Assembly: GCF_002162315.1 (NCBI RefSeq)
Contig: NZ_CP021416.1
Coordinates: 620,001 to 684,000, forward strand
Length of the DNA: 64,000 bases
Direction of reading: 5' to 3'
Origin: Sulfurospirillum diekertiae
Lineage (GTDB): Bacteria > Campylobacterota > Campylobacteria > Campylobacterales > Sulfurospirillaceae
Made by a program: the position numbers and the translations under genes. Shown here in pieces: positions 17,158 to 26,736 of the stretch (position 1 is its first letter; each line of letters begins with the position of its first letter). The notes under the pieces are model-generated. The model saw nothing but the letters and a program-made list of their open reading frames with translations. It did not search any database and was not told the DNA's origin.

Positions 17158-17574
17158 TTATCGACCTATGACAAAGGTACTATTATTGATGGTATAGAGC
17201 AAAGATTCTTCCAGTTTAATGGGTAAAGGGGCAGAGACATTGCCTAGAAATTCAGGCATGTTGAGTTGATAGTCGCTGTTAGGGTTTTGTCCTTGGAGAA
17301 TGACTTTTGCAGAGCCTATAATTTGATTGGCGATCTCTTTGAGGAGGTCATCCAAGTCATCTTCGCAGAGATTGTCTTCAAAGAGGAGATTTTTAGCAAT
17401 TTCATTCAGTGTCTCTTTTTCAAAGAAAAGATACCAAATGTGCTCACACTCATTTTCGATTAAAGCAATAGCAGAGCCATAAAATTGTCCGCCTAGGTTT
17501 TCTACCATACGTGGAATTTCACATAGAATAGTCGAACAAAAATTTTCAGTCGCTTCAATCACAGCTTGCTTCAT
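17158..17574 (-). CDS. CheX-like chemotaxis protein (CheC/CheX/FliY phosphatase family)
   Basis: A 138-aa single-domain protein. LLKEIANQIIGSAKVILQGQ in its middle fits the CheX signature (E-I/L-x-N-x-I-x-G-x-A), and the segments MVENLGGQFYGSAIALI and PEFLGN also fit. CheX dephosphorylates CheY-P. ATG at 17574 is preferred over an ATG ten codons earlier because AAAGGG lies eight bases before it. It is monocistronic, not linked to che genes, with a palindrome copy 3 bp after its stop. Some sequence features could also suit a CheC-like adaptor. Confidence 0.65.
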   Translation of the reverse strand: MKQAVIEATENFCSTILCEIPRMVENLGGQFYGSAIALIENECEHIWYLFFEKETLNEIAKNLLFEDNLCEDDLDDLLKEIANQIIGSAKVILQGQNPNSDYQLNMPEFLGNVSAPLPIKLEESLLYTINNSTFVIGR

Positions 17575-17773
17575 TGCTAACCCTTTAATGTGCGCTTTTG
17601 GCACATTATAGATTAATATAATTAAATTATGTATTAAAGAAAATACTCAGTAGAAATGTATTTTCAAAAAGGGGAAATTCTTTACATGTAATCACTTTTT
17701 ACCAATTGTGGCGATAATTTTTTTGAAAAACGCTACAATGACACTTCGATTTTTACTAGAGTAAGGGAATTTT

Positions 17774-19111
17774 ATGCACGCAAAAGGGCTTTCACGAGGT
17801 CTTAAAAATAGACACGTCCAACTTATTGCATTGGGCGGGGCTATTGGAACAGGCTTGTTTTTGGGGGTTTCTACAACCGTACAACTTACAGGTCCAGCGG
17901 TACTTTTAGGGTATGCGTTGGGTGGATTTATTGCATTTATGATTATGCGTCAACTGGGCGAAATGGTCGTCGAAGAGCCCGTAGCTGGTTCATTTAGCCA
18001 TTTTGCGAACAAATACTGGCATCCGTTTGCGGGCTTTGCATCGGGGTGGAACTATTGGATACTCTATGTTTTAGTGGGTATGGCAGAACTGACCGCCATC
18101 GGTACGTTTGTACACTTTTGGTTGCCCAATGTTCCAACATGGGCGTCAGCGGCATTTTTCTTTGTTTTGGTCAATCTCGTAAACCTTGTAAATGTTCGCA
18201 TTTACGGTGAATTTGAGTTTTGGTTTTCCATCATCAAAGTAGTGGCGATTATCTCAATGATAGCATTTGGTAGTTATCTGCTGATCAGTGGAAACGGTGG
18301 TGAGACAGCTCATTTTAGTAATCTTTGGGCATTAGAGGGTGGCTTTTTCCCTCATGGTATCAAAGGCTTTTTAATGGCGATGGTCTTCATCATGTTCTCC
18401 TTTGGTGGACTTGAACTCATCGGTATTGCAGCCGCAGAAACGGATGATCCAAGTCATACGATTCCAAGAGCGACCAATCAAGTCATTTATCGTATTCTCA
18501 TCTTTTACATCGGCGCACTTGCTGTGCTTCTTTCCCTCATGCCGTGGATGAATATGACCAAAGATGTGACGCCTTTTGTGATGGTATTTAGCAGTTTAAA
18601 TGAGAATTTTGTCGCGCATGTGCTCAATGCCATTGTTCTTACGGCTGCACTTTCTGTTTATAACAGTGGCGTTTACTCCAACTCACGTATGCTGTTTGGC
18701 TTAGCGGCACAGGGTAATGCTCCTAAGATGCTCATGAAATTGAACGATAAAGGTGTTCCCGTCAATGCCGTGCTTTTCTCCGCACTTATTACGGGTACGT
18801 GTGTTGCGCTAAACTATTTCATGCCCGAAGATGCGTTTAAATTTTTGATGGCGTTGGTGGTTTCAGCGTTGGTCGTCAACTGGTTTATGATCAGCTTCGC
18901 GCACCTCAAATTTCGTTATGCGAAGATCAAAGAGGGTGTTGTGCCTAAGTTTAAAGCATTTTGGTTCCCGATTGGCAATATTATCTGCATTCTTTTCTTT
19001 GCAATGATCTTGATCATTATGCTCTTCATCGATGGTATTAACATCTCTGTGTATCTCATTCCAGCGTGGATTGCACTCCTTGCTGTTGGCTACAAACTCT
19101 CTCGTAAATAA
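17774..19111 (+). CDS. Amino acid permease (APC superfamily, AroP/LysP/ProY-like)
   Basis: A 445-aa membrane protein with 12 predicted transmembrane helices. The N-terminal RGLKNRHVQLIALGGAIGTG and GLFLGVSTT are the classic amino acid transporter family signature (helix 1), with GEMVVEEPVAGSFSHFA and SFGGLELIGIAAAETDDP following. It probably imports an amino acid by proton symport; the substrate cannot be assigned. A TACAAT -10 box precedes it (GCTACAATGACAC) and RBS AAGGGA. A palindromic hairpin follows the gene. Confidence 0.9.
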   Translation: MHAKGLSRGLKNRHVQLIALGGAIGTGLFLGVSTTVQLTGPAVLLGYALGGFIAFMIMRQLGEMVVEEPVAGSFSHFANKYWHPFAGFASGWNYWILYVLVGMAELTAIGTFVHFWLPNVPTWASAAFFFVLVNLVNLVNVRIYGEFEFWFSIIKVVAIISMIAFGSYLLISGNGGETAHFSNLWALEGGFFPHGIKGFLMAMVFIMFSFGGLELIGIAAAETDDPSHTIPRATNQVIYRILIFYIGALAVLLSLMPWMNMTKDVTPFVMVFSSLNENFVAHVLNAIVLTAALSVYNSGVYSNSRMLFGLAAQGNAPKMLMKLNDKGVPVNAVLFSALITGTCVALNYFMPEDAFKFLMALVVSALVVNWFMISFAHLKFRYAKIKEGVVPKFKAFWFPIGNIICILFFAMILIIMLFIDGINISVYLIPAWIALLAVGYKLSRK

Positions 19112-19118
19112 CCTCTTA

Positions 19119-19152
19119 GTCTTTACATGTAAAAACGTTTACATGTAAAGAC
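19119..19152. repeat. Double palindrome forming a 15-bp hairpin
   Basis: Two exact TTTACATGTAAA copies (19122-19133, 19138-19149) are arranged so that GTCTTTACATGTAAA and TTTACATGTAAAGAC pair across a 4-base AACG loop. It follows the permease and may act as a transcription end signal, though no long T run follows. Confidence 0.7.
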
Positions 19153-19238
19153 CACCTTCTTATGGTAACTCTTCGTTTAAATGGTTTATTAAGAGCGGTT
19201 GAAGTACAATCCAACATCTCAATTTAAAGTTGGCATAT

Positions 19239-19988
19239 ATGTTTGTTGGACTCGCATTTTTTGGTGTTTTGGTGGGATTTTCATCGGGATTTTTTGGCAT
19301 AGGTGGTGGTACCATTTTAGTACCAGCATTGATCTATCTTGGCTATGATATTAAAATGGCAATTGGTATTTCTGTCATGCAGATGATTTTTAGTTCCATG
19401 TTTGGTTCGTATGTCAATTACAAAGGTGGCGTACTTCAACTGAACAGCGGCATTTTTTTAGGATTTGGTGCTCTTTTTGGTGCGGCACTGAGTGGTTTCA
19501 TTGTCAATGCTCTGCCCCAAATTGCCCTTTTAATAATGTTTGCCGCCACTCTTTTGATGTCAATTTATAAATTTTTTACAGCGCCCCTTATTCCTAAAAG
19601 TGAACCTAATGAATCAAAATTCCTCCTTTTTGTAGTGGGTGTAGTCATTGGTGCGATAGCCATTAGTACCGGTACAGGAGGTGCTATTTTTTTAACGCCT
19701 GTTCTTGTAGGCTTTATGAACTGGGATATTAAAAAAGCGGTTGGAACGACGCTTTTCTTCATTATTTTTGGCTCAATTTCTGGCTTTGTGAGTCTTGCAT
19801 CGCATGGTTTAGTCGATTATAGTGCAGGAGTTGCCGTGGGTATTGGCTCTTTAATTGGAGTCTATTTTGGGGTGAAGTTATCCCATCGCGTGGAGAAGAA
19901 GGTGCAAAAGCGCGCTCTTCTGATCTTGTATGTCATTATGTTTGTATTAACGATTAATAAAATTTTGAGCGAGATGAATGTCCTATGA
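19239..19988 (+). CDS. TSUP family transporter (TauE/SafE-like)
   Basis: About 249 aa with eight predicted transmembrane segments in two internal repeats, each with the TSUP signature: GFSSGFFGIGGGTILVPAL near the start and ISTGTGGAIFLTPVLVGFM in the second half. Family members move sulfite, sulfoacetate or related anions. ATG 19239 is proposed; TTG 19230 in the same frame is possible. The stop overlaps the uvrA ATG in ATGA form, so the genes are coupled although functionally unrelated. Confidence 0.88.
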   Translation: MFVGLAFFGVLVGFSSGFFGIGGGTILVPALIYLGYDIKMAIGISVMQMIFSSMFGSYVNYKGGVLQLNSGIFLGFGALFGAALSGFIVNALPQIALLIMFAATLLMSIYKFFTAPLIPKSEPNESKFLLFVVGVVIGAIAISTGTGGAIFLTPVLVGFMNWDIKKAVGTTLFFIIFGSISGFVSLASHGLVDYSAGVAVGIGSLIGVYFGVKLSHRVEKKVQKRALLILYVIMFVLTINKILSEMNVL

Positions 19989-22804
19989 TAAAAATTTACG
20001 GTGCTAGAGAAAATAATCTTAAAAATATCAATTTAGAAATTCCCAAAAATAAACTTGTGGTCTTTACAGGCTTAAGTGGGAGTGGTAAAAGTACCTTGGC
20101 GTTTGATACGCTTTATGCGGAAGGTCAACGTCGTTATATCGAATCTCTCTCTTCGTATGCACGACAATTTTTAGATCGTGTGGGAAAACCTGATGTCGAT
20201 AAAATCGAAGGCTTAACCCCTGCAATTGCAATCGATCAAAAAACAACGAGCAAAAATCCGCGCTCAACCGTGGGAACGATTACGGAGATTTACGATTATC
20301 TGCGCCTTTTGTACGCGCGAGTGGGAAAACAGCACTGTCATTTGTGTGGGAAAGAGATTTCCCAGATGTCGGTGGCAGATATTATTGAGCAGGTGTTAAA
20401 ACTCCCTCCTGAGACAAAACTCTCCATTTTAGCGCCACTGGTGCGTGAGAAAAAAGGAAGTTTTGCAGATATGATCGAATCGCTTCGTCATAAAGGCTAT
20501 GTGAGAGCTTTGATTGATGGTGTGATGGTTCGTTTGGATGAAGAGGTCGAGCTATTAAAAACCAAAAAGCATACGATTAAAGTCATTATCGACCGTGTGG
20601 TGGTGCGAGATGAAAACAGAGACCGCATCGCTACCGACATTGAAAAAGCGCTCTTGGAGAGTTATGGTGAAGTCGAATTAGACATTTCCAATGCCGAAGA
20701 AGTAGGCTTAACAACCTCTCACATTCACTACAGTGAGCATTTGGCGTGTTTTGATTGTAAGATCAGTTTTGAACCGCTTGAACCACTCTCGTTTTCGTTT
20801 AACTCGCCTAAAGGGGCATGTCCTACGTGCGATGGTTTAGGCATTCGCTATACTCTCGATCTTAAAAAAATCATCAATGAACATGTGAGCATCGAAGAGG
20901 GTGCGATTAAAATATTTTACGGATTTAACAAAAGCTTTTACGCTAAATTTTTACAAGCCTTTTGTGAGGCGGCAGGCATTAATACCAAGATACCGTATGA
21001 AGAGTTAGAAGAATTCCAACAAAAAGCCATTTTACACGGTGGCGTGGAAGATGCGACTTTCTTCTGGAAAAAACATAAGCTAACCCGTAAATGGGAAGGT
21101 GTCATTAAAATTGCCTACGATATGCTCAAAGATGAAAAAGAACTCGGCGATTACATGAGCGAAAAGACGTGCGACACGTGTGGTGGATACCGTCTAAAAA
21201 AAGAGAGTTTGGCAGTTCGTTTGGCGAAGAAAAACATCGCCGATATTTTGGAATTTCCTATCGATCAATGCCTTGCTTTTTTCCAAGATGAAAAGAACTT
21301 TGCTTCGATGAAACCACAGCAGAAGATGATTTCAGAGCCGATTTTAAAAGAGATCAAAGAGCGTCTGTTCTTCTTGTTTGATGTGGGACTAGGCTACATC
21401 AGCCTAGGACGCGATGCGAGAACGATCAGTGGTGGTGAGGCACAGCGTATTCGTATTGCTTCACAAATTGGTAGTGGTTTGACGGGCGTTATGTACGTGC
21501 TCGATGAACCTAGTATCGGTTTGCATGAAAGAGATACCCTTAAACTCATCCGAACGCTTCGTAGTTTGCAGAAAAAAGGCAACTCGGTGATTGTCGTTGA
21601 ACACGATAAAGAGACGATTAAAACTGCTGATTTTATTGTCGACATTGGACCAGGAGCGGGAAAGTTTGGAGGGGAAGTTGTCTTCCAAGGTACAAATGAG
21701 GAACTTTTAAAAAGCAATACCTTAACTGCGCAATATCTCAATGGCACGAAGGTCATTCACTATCGCAAGAACCGTAAGCAAGAGCGTTGGATAGAGCTTA
21801 ATCATGTTACGATCAACAATATTCAAAACCTTGATGTCAAAATTCCTTTAGGCAATCTGGTTGCGATTACGGGTGTGAGCGGAAGTGGTAAGAGCTCACT
21901 TATTCTTCAAACCTTACTTCCTGTTGCCAAAGAGTATCTTAACCGCGCGAAAAAAGTGAATAAAGTCGCGGGTGTTGAATGTATAGGACTTGATCAGCTC
22001 GATAAAGTCATCTACCTTGACCAAAGCCCCATTGGCAGAACCCCACGAAGTAATCCTGCAACGTATACCGGTGTGATGGATGAGATTCGAGCGCTGTTTG
22101 CGAAAACCAAAGAGGCGCAGATTCGAGGTTACAATGTGGGACGATTTTCGTTTAATGTTAAAGGGGGACGTTGTGAGAAGTGTCAAGGCGATGGCGAAAT
22201 TAAGATAGAGATGCACTTTTTACCTGACATCATGGTGAAGTGTGATGTCTGTAAAGGGCAACGCTATAACGCACAAACATTAGAGATTAAGTATAAAGGG
22301 AAGTCTATCTCAGATGTTTTAAATATGAGTGTTGATGAAGCCTATGACTTTTTTAAAGCAATTCCTAAAATTAACCAAAAAATTCAAACACTCTCCGATG
22401 TTGGTTTGGGGTACATCACTTTAGGTCAAAATGCTGTGACTCTGAGTGGTGGTGAGGCACAGCGTATTAAACTTGCTAAAGAGCTGAGCAAGAAGGATAC
22501 AGGCAATACATTGTACGTTTTGGACGAGCCAACGACGGGTTTACACTTCGCAGATGTGGACAGACTGGTAAAAGTGTTACATCATCTCACAGATATGGGT
22601 AACAGTGTATTGGTCATTGAACATAATATGGATGTCATCAAAAATGCAGACTATATGATCGATATGGGACCCGACGGAGGAAGCTACGGAGGGCGTATTA
22701 TCGCAGTTGGAACGCCTTTAGAGGTTGCACGAGATGCCTCAAAAACAGAAAGTTATACGGGAAAATTTTTAGCACAAGAACTAGCATCAGAGAAGAAATC
22801 CTAG
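19985..22804 (+). CDS. uvrA: Excinuclease ABC subunit A
   Basis: A 939-aa nucleotide-excision-repair damage sensor. Two ABC ATPase modules are visible: Walker A GLSGSGKSTLAF and GVSGSGKSSL, signatures TISGGEAQRIRIA and TLSGGEAQRIKLA, and Walker B motifs ending in DEPS and DEPT. Zinc-binding Cys pairs occur at CFDC...CPTC and CEKC...CDVC. Length is normal. It overlaps the upstream TSUP gene by 4 bp. The partner uvrC lies at 60-62 kb in this window; uvrB is not present. Confidence 0.97.
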   Translation: MIKIYGARENNLKNINLEIPKNKLVVFTGLSGSGKSTLAFDTLYAEGQRRYIESLSSYARQFLDRVGKPDVDKIEGLTPAIAIDQKTTSKNPRSTVGTITEIYDYLRLLYARVGKQHCHLCGKEISQMSVADIIEQVLKLPPETKLSILAPLVREKKGSFADMIESLRHKGYVRALIDGVMVRLDEEVELLKTKKHTIKVIIDRVVVRDENRDRIATDIEKALLESYGEVELDISNAEEVGLTTSHIHYSEHLACFDCKISFEPLEPLSFSFNSPKGACPTCDGLGIRYTLDLKKIINEHVSIEEGAIKIFYGFNKSFYAKFLQAFCEAAGINTKIPYEELEEFQQKAILHGGVEDATFFWKKHKLTRKWEGVIKIAYDMLKDEKELGDYMSEKTCDTCGGYRLKKESLAVRLAKKNIADILEFPIDQCLAFFQDEKNFASMKPQQKMISEPILKEIKERLFFLFDVGLGYISLGRDARTISGGEAQRIRIASQIGSGLTGVMYVLDEPSIGLHERDTLKLIRTLRSLQKKGNSVIVVEHDKETIKTADFIVDIGPGAGKFGGEVVFQGTNEELLKSNTLTAQYLNGTKVIHYRKNRKQERWIELNHVTINNIQNLDVKIPLGNLVAITGVSGSGKSSLILQTLLPVAKEYLNRAKKVNKVAGVECIGLDQLDKVIYLDQSPIGRTPRSNPATYTGVMDEIRALFAKTKEAQIRGYNVGRFSFNVKGGRCEKCQGDGEIKIEMHFLPDIMVKCDVCKGQRYNAQTLEIKYKGKSISDVLNMSVDEAYDFFKAIPKINQKIQTLSDVGLGYITLGQNAVTLSGGEAQRIKLAKELSKKDTGNTLYVLDEPTTGLHFADVDRLVKVLHHLTDMGNSVLVIEHNMDVIKNADYMIDMGPDGGSYGGRIIAVGTPLEVARDASKTESYTGKFLAQELASEKKS

Positions 22805-22932
22805 AAAATGTTCCATTTAGTAACGTTTTTTAGTGGAAAAAATATCACAGTACCTTTTACATGTAAATCTACATAATATAGACATATCTTTTCATTATAA
22901 TCGGTTCATCAAAAAAACGAAAAGGATGTTTC

Positions 22933-24252
22933 GTGGAAAAAACCGTGAAAGTGAAGAAAAAAGACTGGATGCACTATACGATAAAAAGTTTGGCCTTTTG
23001 GGTTATCTTTGGCATTATCGCAGGTATTGCTCTTGGTATGGTTGATCCTAAACTGGCAACGCAAGCAAAGCCTGGAATTGATTGGTTTATTCAAGCGTTG
23101 AAATGGCTTGTTGGACCGATTATCTTCTTAACCATTATTTCAGGTATTGTTGGACTTGAAAGTCTTAAAGAAGTCGGTTCCATTGGATTAAAAGCATTAA
23201 TCTATTTTGAAATCGTAAGTACCTTTGCGTTGGCAATCGGTGTACTTTTTGGAAATCTGTTTGGACCTGGGCATGGAATGAATCTTTCTGTTGATTCGCT
23301 AGATCCTAAAAGTGTTGCTAAATTTACAACCACAGGTGACGTTGGGTCTATATGGTCTATCCTCAAAAATGCAGTTCCAAGTGACCCTATTACACCATTT
23401 TTGAATGGTAATACACTTCAAGTATTAACGATGGCATTGGTTTTAGCTCTTTTGATCGCTGCTTTTGGTGGAAAACATAAAGCGACTATTTTAAAACCAC
23501 TTGAAATTGTTCAAAACTTTTTCTTCAAAATTTTAACGATTTTGATGTGGTTAAGCCCTATCGCATCTTTTAGTGCAATGGCATTTTTGATTGGTAAATT
23601 TGGTGTTGCATCACTGATCAATATGGCAAGTTTATTGGGTGTTATGGCTATCTCTGTACTTGTATTTGTTTTTGGTGTGCTCGGTATCATCATGGCAATC
23701 TTCAAAATCAACATTTTCAAATTTATGCGTTTTATCGCTAAAGAGGTATTGATTGTATTTGCAACGTCATCCAGTGAATCTGCATTGGCTCCATTGATGC
23801 GTCGTCTAGAAGCTGCTGGTGTTAGTCGTGGAACAACAGGTCTTGTTATTCCAACGGGTTATTCGTTTAACCTTGATTGTACAAATATCTATCTTTCACT
23901 CTCCATTATCTTTATTTCTCAAGCATTCAATATTCCATTGACACTTGGCGAAGAGTTAAGTATCATCTTTATTTTGATGGTTACCTCAAAAGGTGCTGTA
24001 GGTGTAACAGGTTCTGGTTTTATTGTTCTTGCGGGAACTTTGTCTGCAATGGGTGGCGTAATTCCTGTTGTTACCGTTGCGGTACTTTTGGGTGTCGATA
24101 AATTTATGAGCGAAATGAGAGCGGTAGGTAACCTTTGTGGTAATGCGGTTGCTGCTGTTGTTGTTGGTGCATGGGATAAACAGATCGATATGGATAAATT
24201 CAGATACGCATTAGATCATCCAGAGACTGTTGAAGACACAATTCCTGGTTAA
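22933..24252 (+). CDS. Dicarboxylate/amino acid:cation symporter (DAACS, DctA-like), copy 1
   Basis: A 439-aa glutamate-transporter-fold protein. The helical hairpin and TM7 motifs are visible: ATSSSESALAPLMRRLE, VIPTGYSFNLDCT (usually NxDGT) and GVTGSGFIVLAG, then VDKFMSEMRAVGNLCGN, which resembles DctA more than GltP. It likely imports C4-dicarboxylates with sodium or protons. The start is GTG at 22933, with AAAAGGA upstream, and a TATAAT box lies at about 22898-22903. The next gene is a close tandem copy. Confidence 0.9.
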   Translation: MEKTVKVKKKDWMHYTIKSLAFWVIFGIIAGIALGMVDPKLATQAKPGIDWFIQALKWLVGPIIFLTIISGIVGLESLKEVGSIGLKALIYFEIVSTFALAIGVLFGNLFGPGHGMNLSVDSLDPKSVAKFTTTGDVGSIWSILKNAVPSDPITPFLNGNTLQVLTMALVLALLIAAFGGKHKATILKPLEIVQNFFFKILTILMWLSPIASFSAMAFLIGKFGVASLINMASLLGVMAISVLVFVFGVLGIIMAIFKINIFKFMRFIAKEVLIVFATSSSESALAPLMRRLEAAGVSRGTTGLVIPTGYSFNLDCTNIYLSLSIIFISQAFNIPLTLGEELSIIFILMVTSKGAVGVTGSGFIVLAGTLSAMGGVIPVVTVAVLLGVDKFMSEMRAVGNLCGNAVAAVVVGAWDKQIDMDKFRYALDHPETVEDTIPG

Positions 24253-24265
24253 TCAATTTTCATAC

Positions 24266-24310
24266 GGTCAATGAGGTGTTACAATTACCTCATTGACCTC
24301 TTTTTTTTTT
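24266..24310 (+). terminator. Rho-independent terminator after symporter copy 1
   Basis: GGTCAATGAGGT and ACCTCATTGACC form a perfect 12-bp stem with a 9-base loop, followed by TC and a run of ten or more T. Confidence 0.92.
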
Positions 24311-24484
24311 AAGACAAATTTTCCCCCCCTTTTTCTTTTAAAAAATCTCATTAAAATCCCTTTTCGTATGCCATAATAAATCATATATCATAAAACACTT
24401 TGCAAATCACATCTTAAGTTTTCGTAGAAATTACGCATCGGTTATAGAGCTTAGACTGGTTTTAAAGTATCAAAAGGGTCTTCG

Positions 24485-25813
24485 TTGAACAGAGTGAGCA
24501 AGAAAAAGGGAAGTAAGAAAGATTGGAAGTACTATACCGTTAAAAGTTTGGCTTTTTGGGTCGTTACAGCAATTATTACAGGTGTCGCATTTGGTATGAT
24601 TGATCCAGAGAATGCTATTAAGGCAAAACCTGGAATCGATTGGTTTATTCAAGCATTGAAGTGGCTTGTTGGGCCAATTATTTTCTTAACAATTATTTCA
24701 GGTATTGTTGGGCTTGAAAGTCTCAAAGAGGTTGGCTCCATTGGACTAAAAGCTTTCATTTACTTTGAAGTGGTGAGTACCTTTGCCCTTGCGATTGGGG
24801 TACTTTTCGGAAATATTCTTAAGCCTGGACATGGAATGAATCTTTCTATTGAGTCTTTAGATGCCTCAAGTGTAGAGAGTTTTACTAAAGCGAGTCATGA
24901 GAATGCTTCCGCTTGGAGCATTCTTAAAAGTGCTATTCCGACAGATCCTATTACTCCATTTATTCATGGTAATACACTTCAAGTTTTGGTGATGGCTCTT
25001 GTTCTTGCCGTATTAATTTCAGCATTTGGGGATAAATACAAACCTATCATTTTAAAGCCACTGGAAAAAGTACAAGAGTTTTTCTTTAAACTTCTAACCA
25101 TTGTTATGTGGCTCAGCCCCCTTGCCAGCTTTAGTGCTATGGCATTTTTAATTGGTAAATTTGGTATTACTTCACTCATTGGTATGGCAAGCTTATTGGG
25201 CGTTATGTTTGTTTCTATCTTAGCTTTTATCTTTGGTGTGTTAGGAATCATTTTATGGTTCTATCAAATCAATGTTTTCAAGTTTATGCGCTTTATCGCT
25301 AAAGAAGTCTTGATCGTTTTTGCAACATCATCAAGTGAATCTGCATTAGCTCCATTGATGCGCCGCCTTGAATCAGCGGGAGTGAGTCGAGGAACGACGG
25401 GGTTAGTTATCCCTACAGGATATTCATTTAATCTAGATTGTACCAATATTTATTTATCGCTATCTATTATTTTTCTTGCGCAAGCTTTTAATATACCTTT
25501 GACACTTTCGCATGAACTGTCTATTATTTTTATTTTGATGGTTGCCTCAAAAGGTGCCGTTGGGGTAACAGGTTCTGGCTTTATTGTTCTTGCAGGAACC
25601 TTATCTGCTATGGGTGATGTCATTCCTGTTGTGACCGTTGCCGTACTCCTTGGTGTTGATAAATTTATGAGTGAGATGAGAGCGGTTGGCAATCTCTGTG
25701 GCAATGCCGTTGCTGCCGTTGTTGTTGGTGCATGGGATAAACAGATCGATATGGAAAAATTTAAATATTCACTGGATCATCCAGAAAGTGTTACAGACGC
25801 AATCCCTGGTTAA
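24485..25813 (+). CDS. Dicarboxylate/amino acid:cation symporter (DAACS, DctA-like), copy 2
   Basis: A 442-aa paralogue of the preceding gene, nearly collinear, with most residues identical by eye, including the unusual NLDCT. Differences concentrate at the N-terminus (MNRVSKKKGSKKDW), around residues 130-150 and in the hydrophobic stretch ILWFYQINVF. The start is TTG 24485 behind AAAAGGG. It has its own upstream region of about 170 bp and its own terminator, so the copies are separately transcribed and may differ in regulation or substrate. No clear -10 box could be chosen. Confidence 0.88.
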   Translation: MNRVSKKKGSKKDWKYYTVKSLAFWVVTAIITGVAFGMIDPENAIKAKPGIDWFIQALKWLVGPIIFLTIISGIVGLESLKEVGSIGLKAFIYFEVVSTFALAIGVLFGNILKPGHGMNLSIESLDASSVESFTKASHENASAWSILKSAIPTDPITPFIHGNTLQVLVMALVLAVLISAFGDKYKPIILKPLEKVQEFFFKLLTIVMWLSPLASFSAMAFLIGKFGITSLIGMASLLGVMFVSILAFIFGVLGIILWFYQINVFKFMRFIAKEVLIVFATSSSESALAPLMRRLESAGVSRGTTGLVIPTGYSFNLDCTNIYLSLSIIFLAQAFNIPLTLSHELSIIFILMVASKGAVGVTGSGFIVLAGTLSAMGDVIPVVTVAVLLGVDKFMSEMRAVGNLCGNAVAAVVVGAWDKQIDMEKFKYSLDHPESVTDAIPG

Positions 25814-25826
25814 TCTATGGTACAGA

Positions 25827-25857
25827 CCAATGAGGAGCTCTCCTCATTGGATTTTTA
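25827..25857 (+). terminator. Rho-independent terminator after symporter copy 2
   Basis: CCAATGAGGA and TCCTCATTGG pair with a GCTC loop and are followed by ATTTTTACTT. The stem sequence resembles that of the copy 1 terminator, so the hairpin was duplicated with the gene. Confidence 0.82.
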
Positions 25858-25901
25858 CTTAAACCTCGCTATAATCAAACAAATTAATAAAGAGAGCTGA
25901 C

Positions 25902-26711
25902 ATGCTAGAAGAAATTGCTGAGCGCATCAAAGCACTTCCTCCCCTCCCTAAAAGTTTTCATCAGATGACGCTCATTTGCCAAGACCCTAATGCGAGTTCA
26001 GCAGACCTTGCACGGGTGATTGAAGAAGACCCTATGATGGTTGCTAACTTATTGAAAGTCGCTAATTCTCCTTTGTATAACTTTAGACGAGAGATCAAAA
26101 GCGTACTACAAGCCGTGAGCCTTTTTGGAATGTCCACCACTCGCTCTTTAGTCACCGATATGTCGATTAAAAAATTGTTACAAGTGGACATGGCACCGTA
26201 TGGCGTTACGCCTGAAGAGTTTGCCGCTATCTCTGGATTGCAAAGTGCATTGATGGTTCAGTGGTACAGCAAGATTGATGCAACGAAAGCAGATTTTCTT
26301 TTTCTGGCGGCACTTTTGCAAGAGACAGGTAAAATTTTGATTGCCGATGAAATCGTCAAAAATGATGAAATGTATCAATTCCGTTCTGAAATCGAAAATA
26401 GTAATAATATTGCTGATGTTGAAAAAATGTTTGTCAGAATGACAAGTAGCGAAGTGGCAGGGCTTATTTTTAAACATTGGAAATTTGAAGAAAAAATGGT
26501 GAAAGCGATTGAATACGTTGATGCTCTTGGCGTTGCTCCCGTAGATATTCGTCCTTACGCCGTTGCTTTAAAAGTGGTTAAAACTGCTATCCCCATTAAT
26601 GCACCGCTGAGTGATCGAAGTATTAACCTTGCACTCAATATTCTTGAAAAAGAGAAACTTGATAAACAAGTATTTCTTGAGACTGTGACAAAACTCAAAG
26701 AATACTACTAA
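25902..26711 (+). CDS. HDOD domain signalling protein
   Basis: A 269-aa protein made of one HDOD domain, a degenerate HD-type output domain found in signalling proteins. The start LPPLPKSFHQMTLICQDPNA, ARVIEEDPMMVANLLKVANSPLYN and SVLQAVSLFGMSTTRSLV are typical. It lacks the metal-binding HD pair and is probably non-catalytic, binding partners rather than substrates. In Campylobacterota such proteins have been tied to motility and stress, but no link is seen here. A TATAAT box lies near 25869. It is followed by polA after 25 bp. Confidence 0.85.
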   Translation: MLEEIAERIKALPPLPKSFHQMTLICQDPNASSADLARVIEEDPMMVANLLKVANSPLYNFRREIKSVLQAVSLFGMSTTRSLVTDMSIKKLLQVDMAPYGVTPEEFAAISGLQSALMVQWYSKIDATKADFLFLAALLQETGKILIADEIVKNDEMYQFRSEIENSNNIADVEKMFVRMTSSEVAGLIFKHWKFEEKMVKAIEYVDALGVAPVDIRPYAVALKVVKTAIPINAPLSDRSINLALNILEKEKLDKQVFLETVTKLKEYY

Positions 26712-26736
26712 CTTCTTACATGTAAAAGGTACTTCT

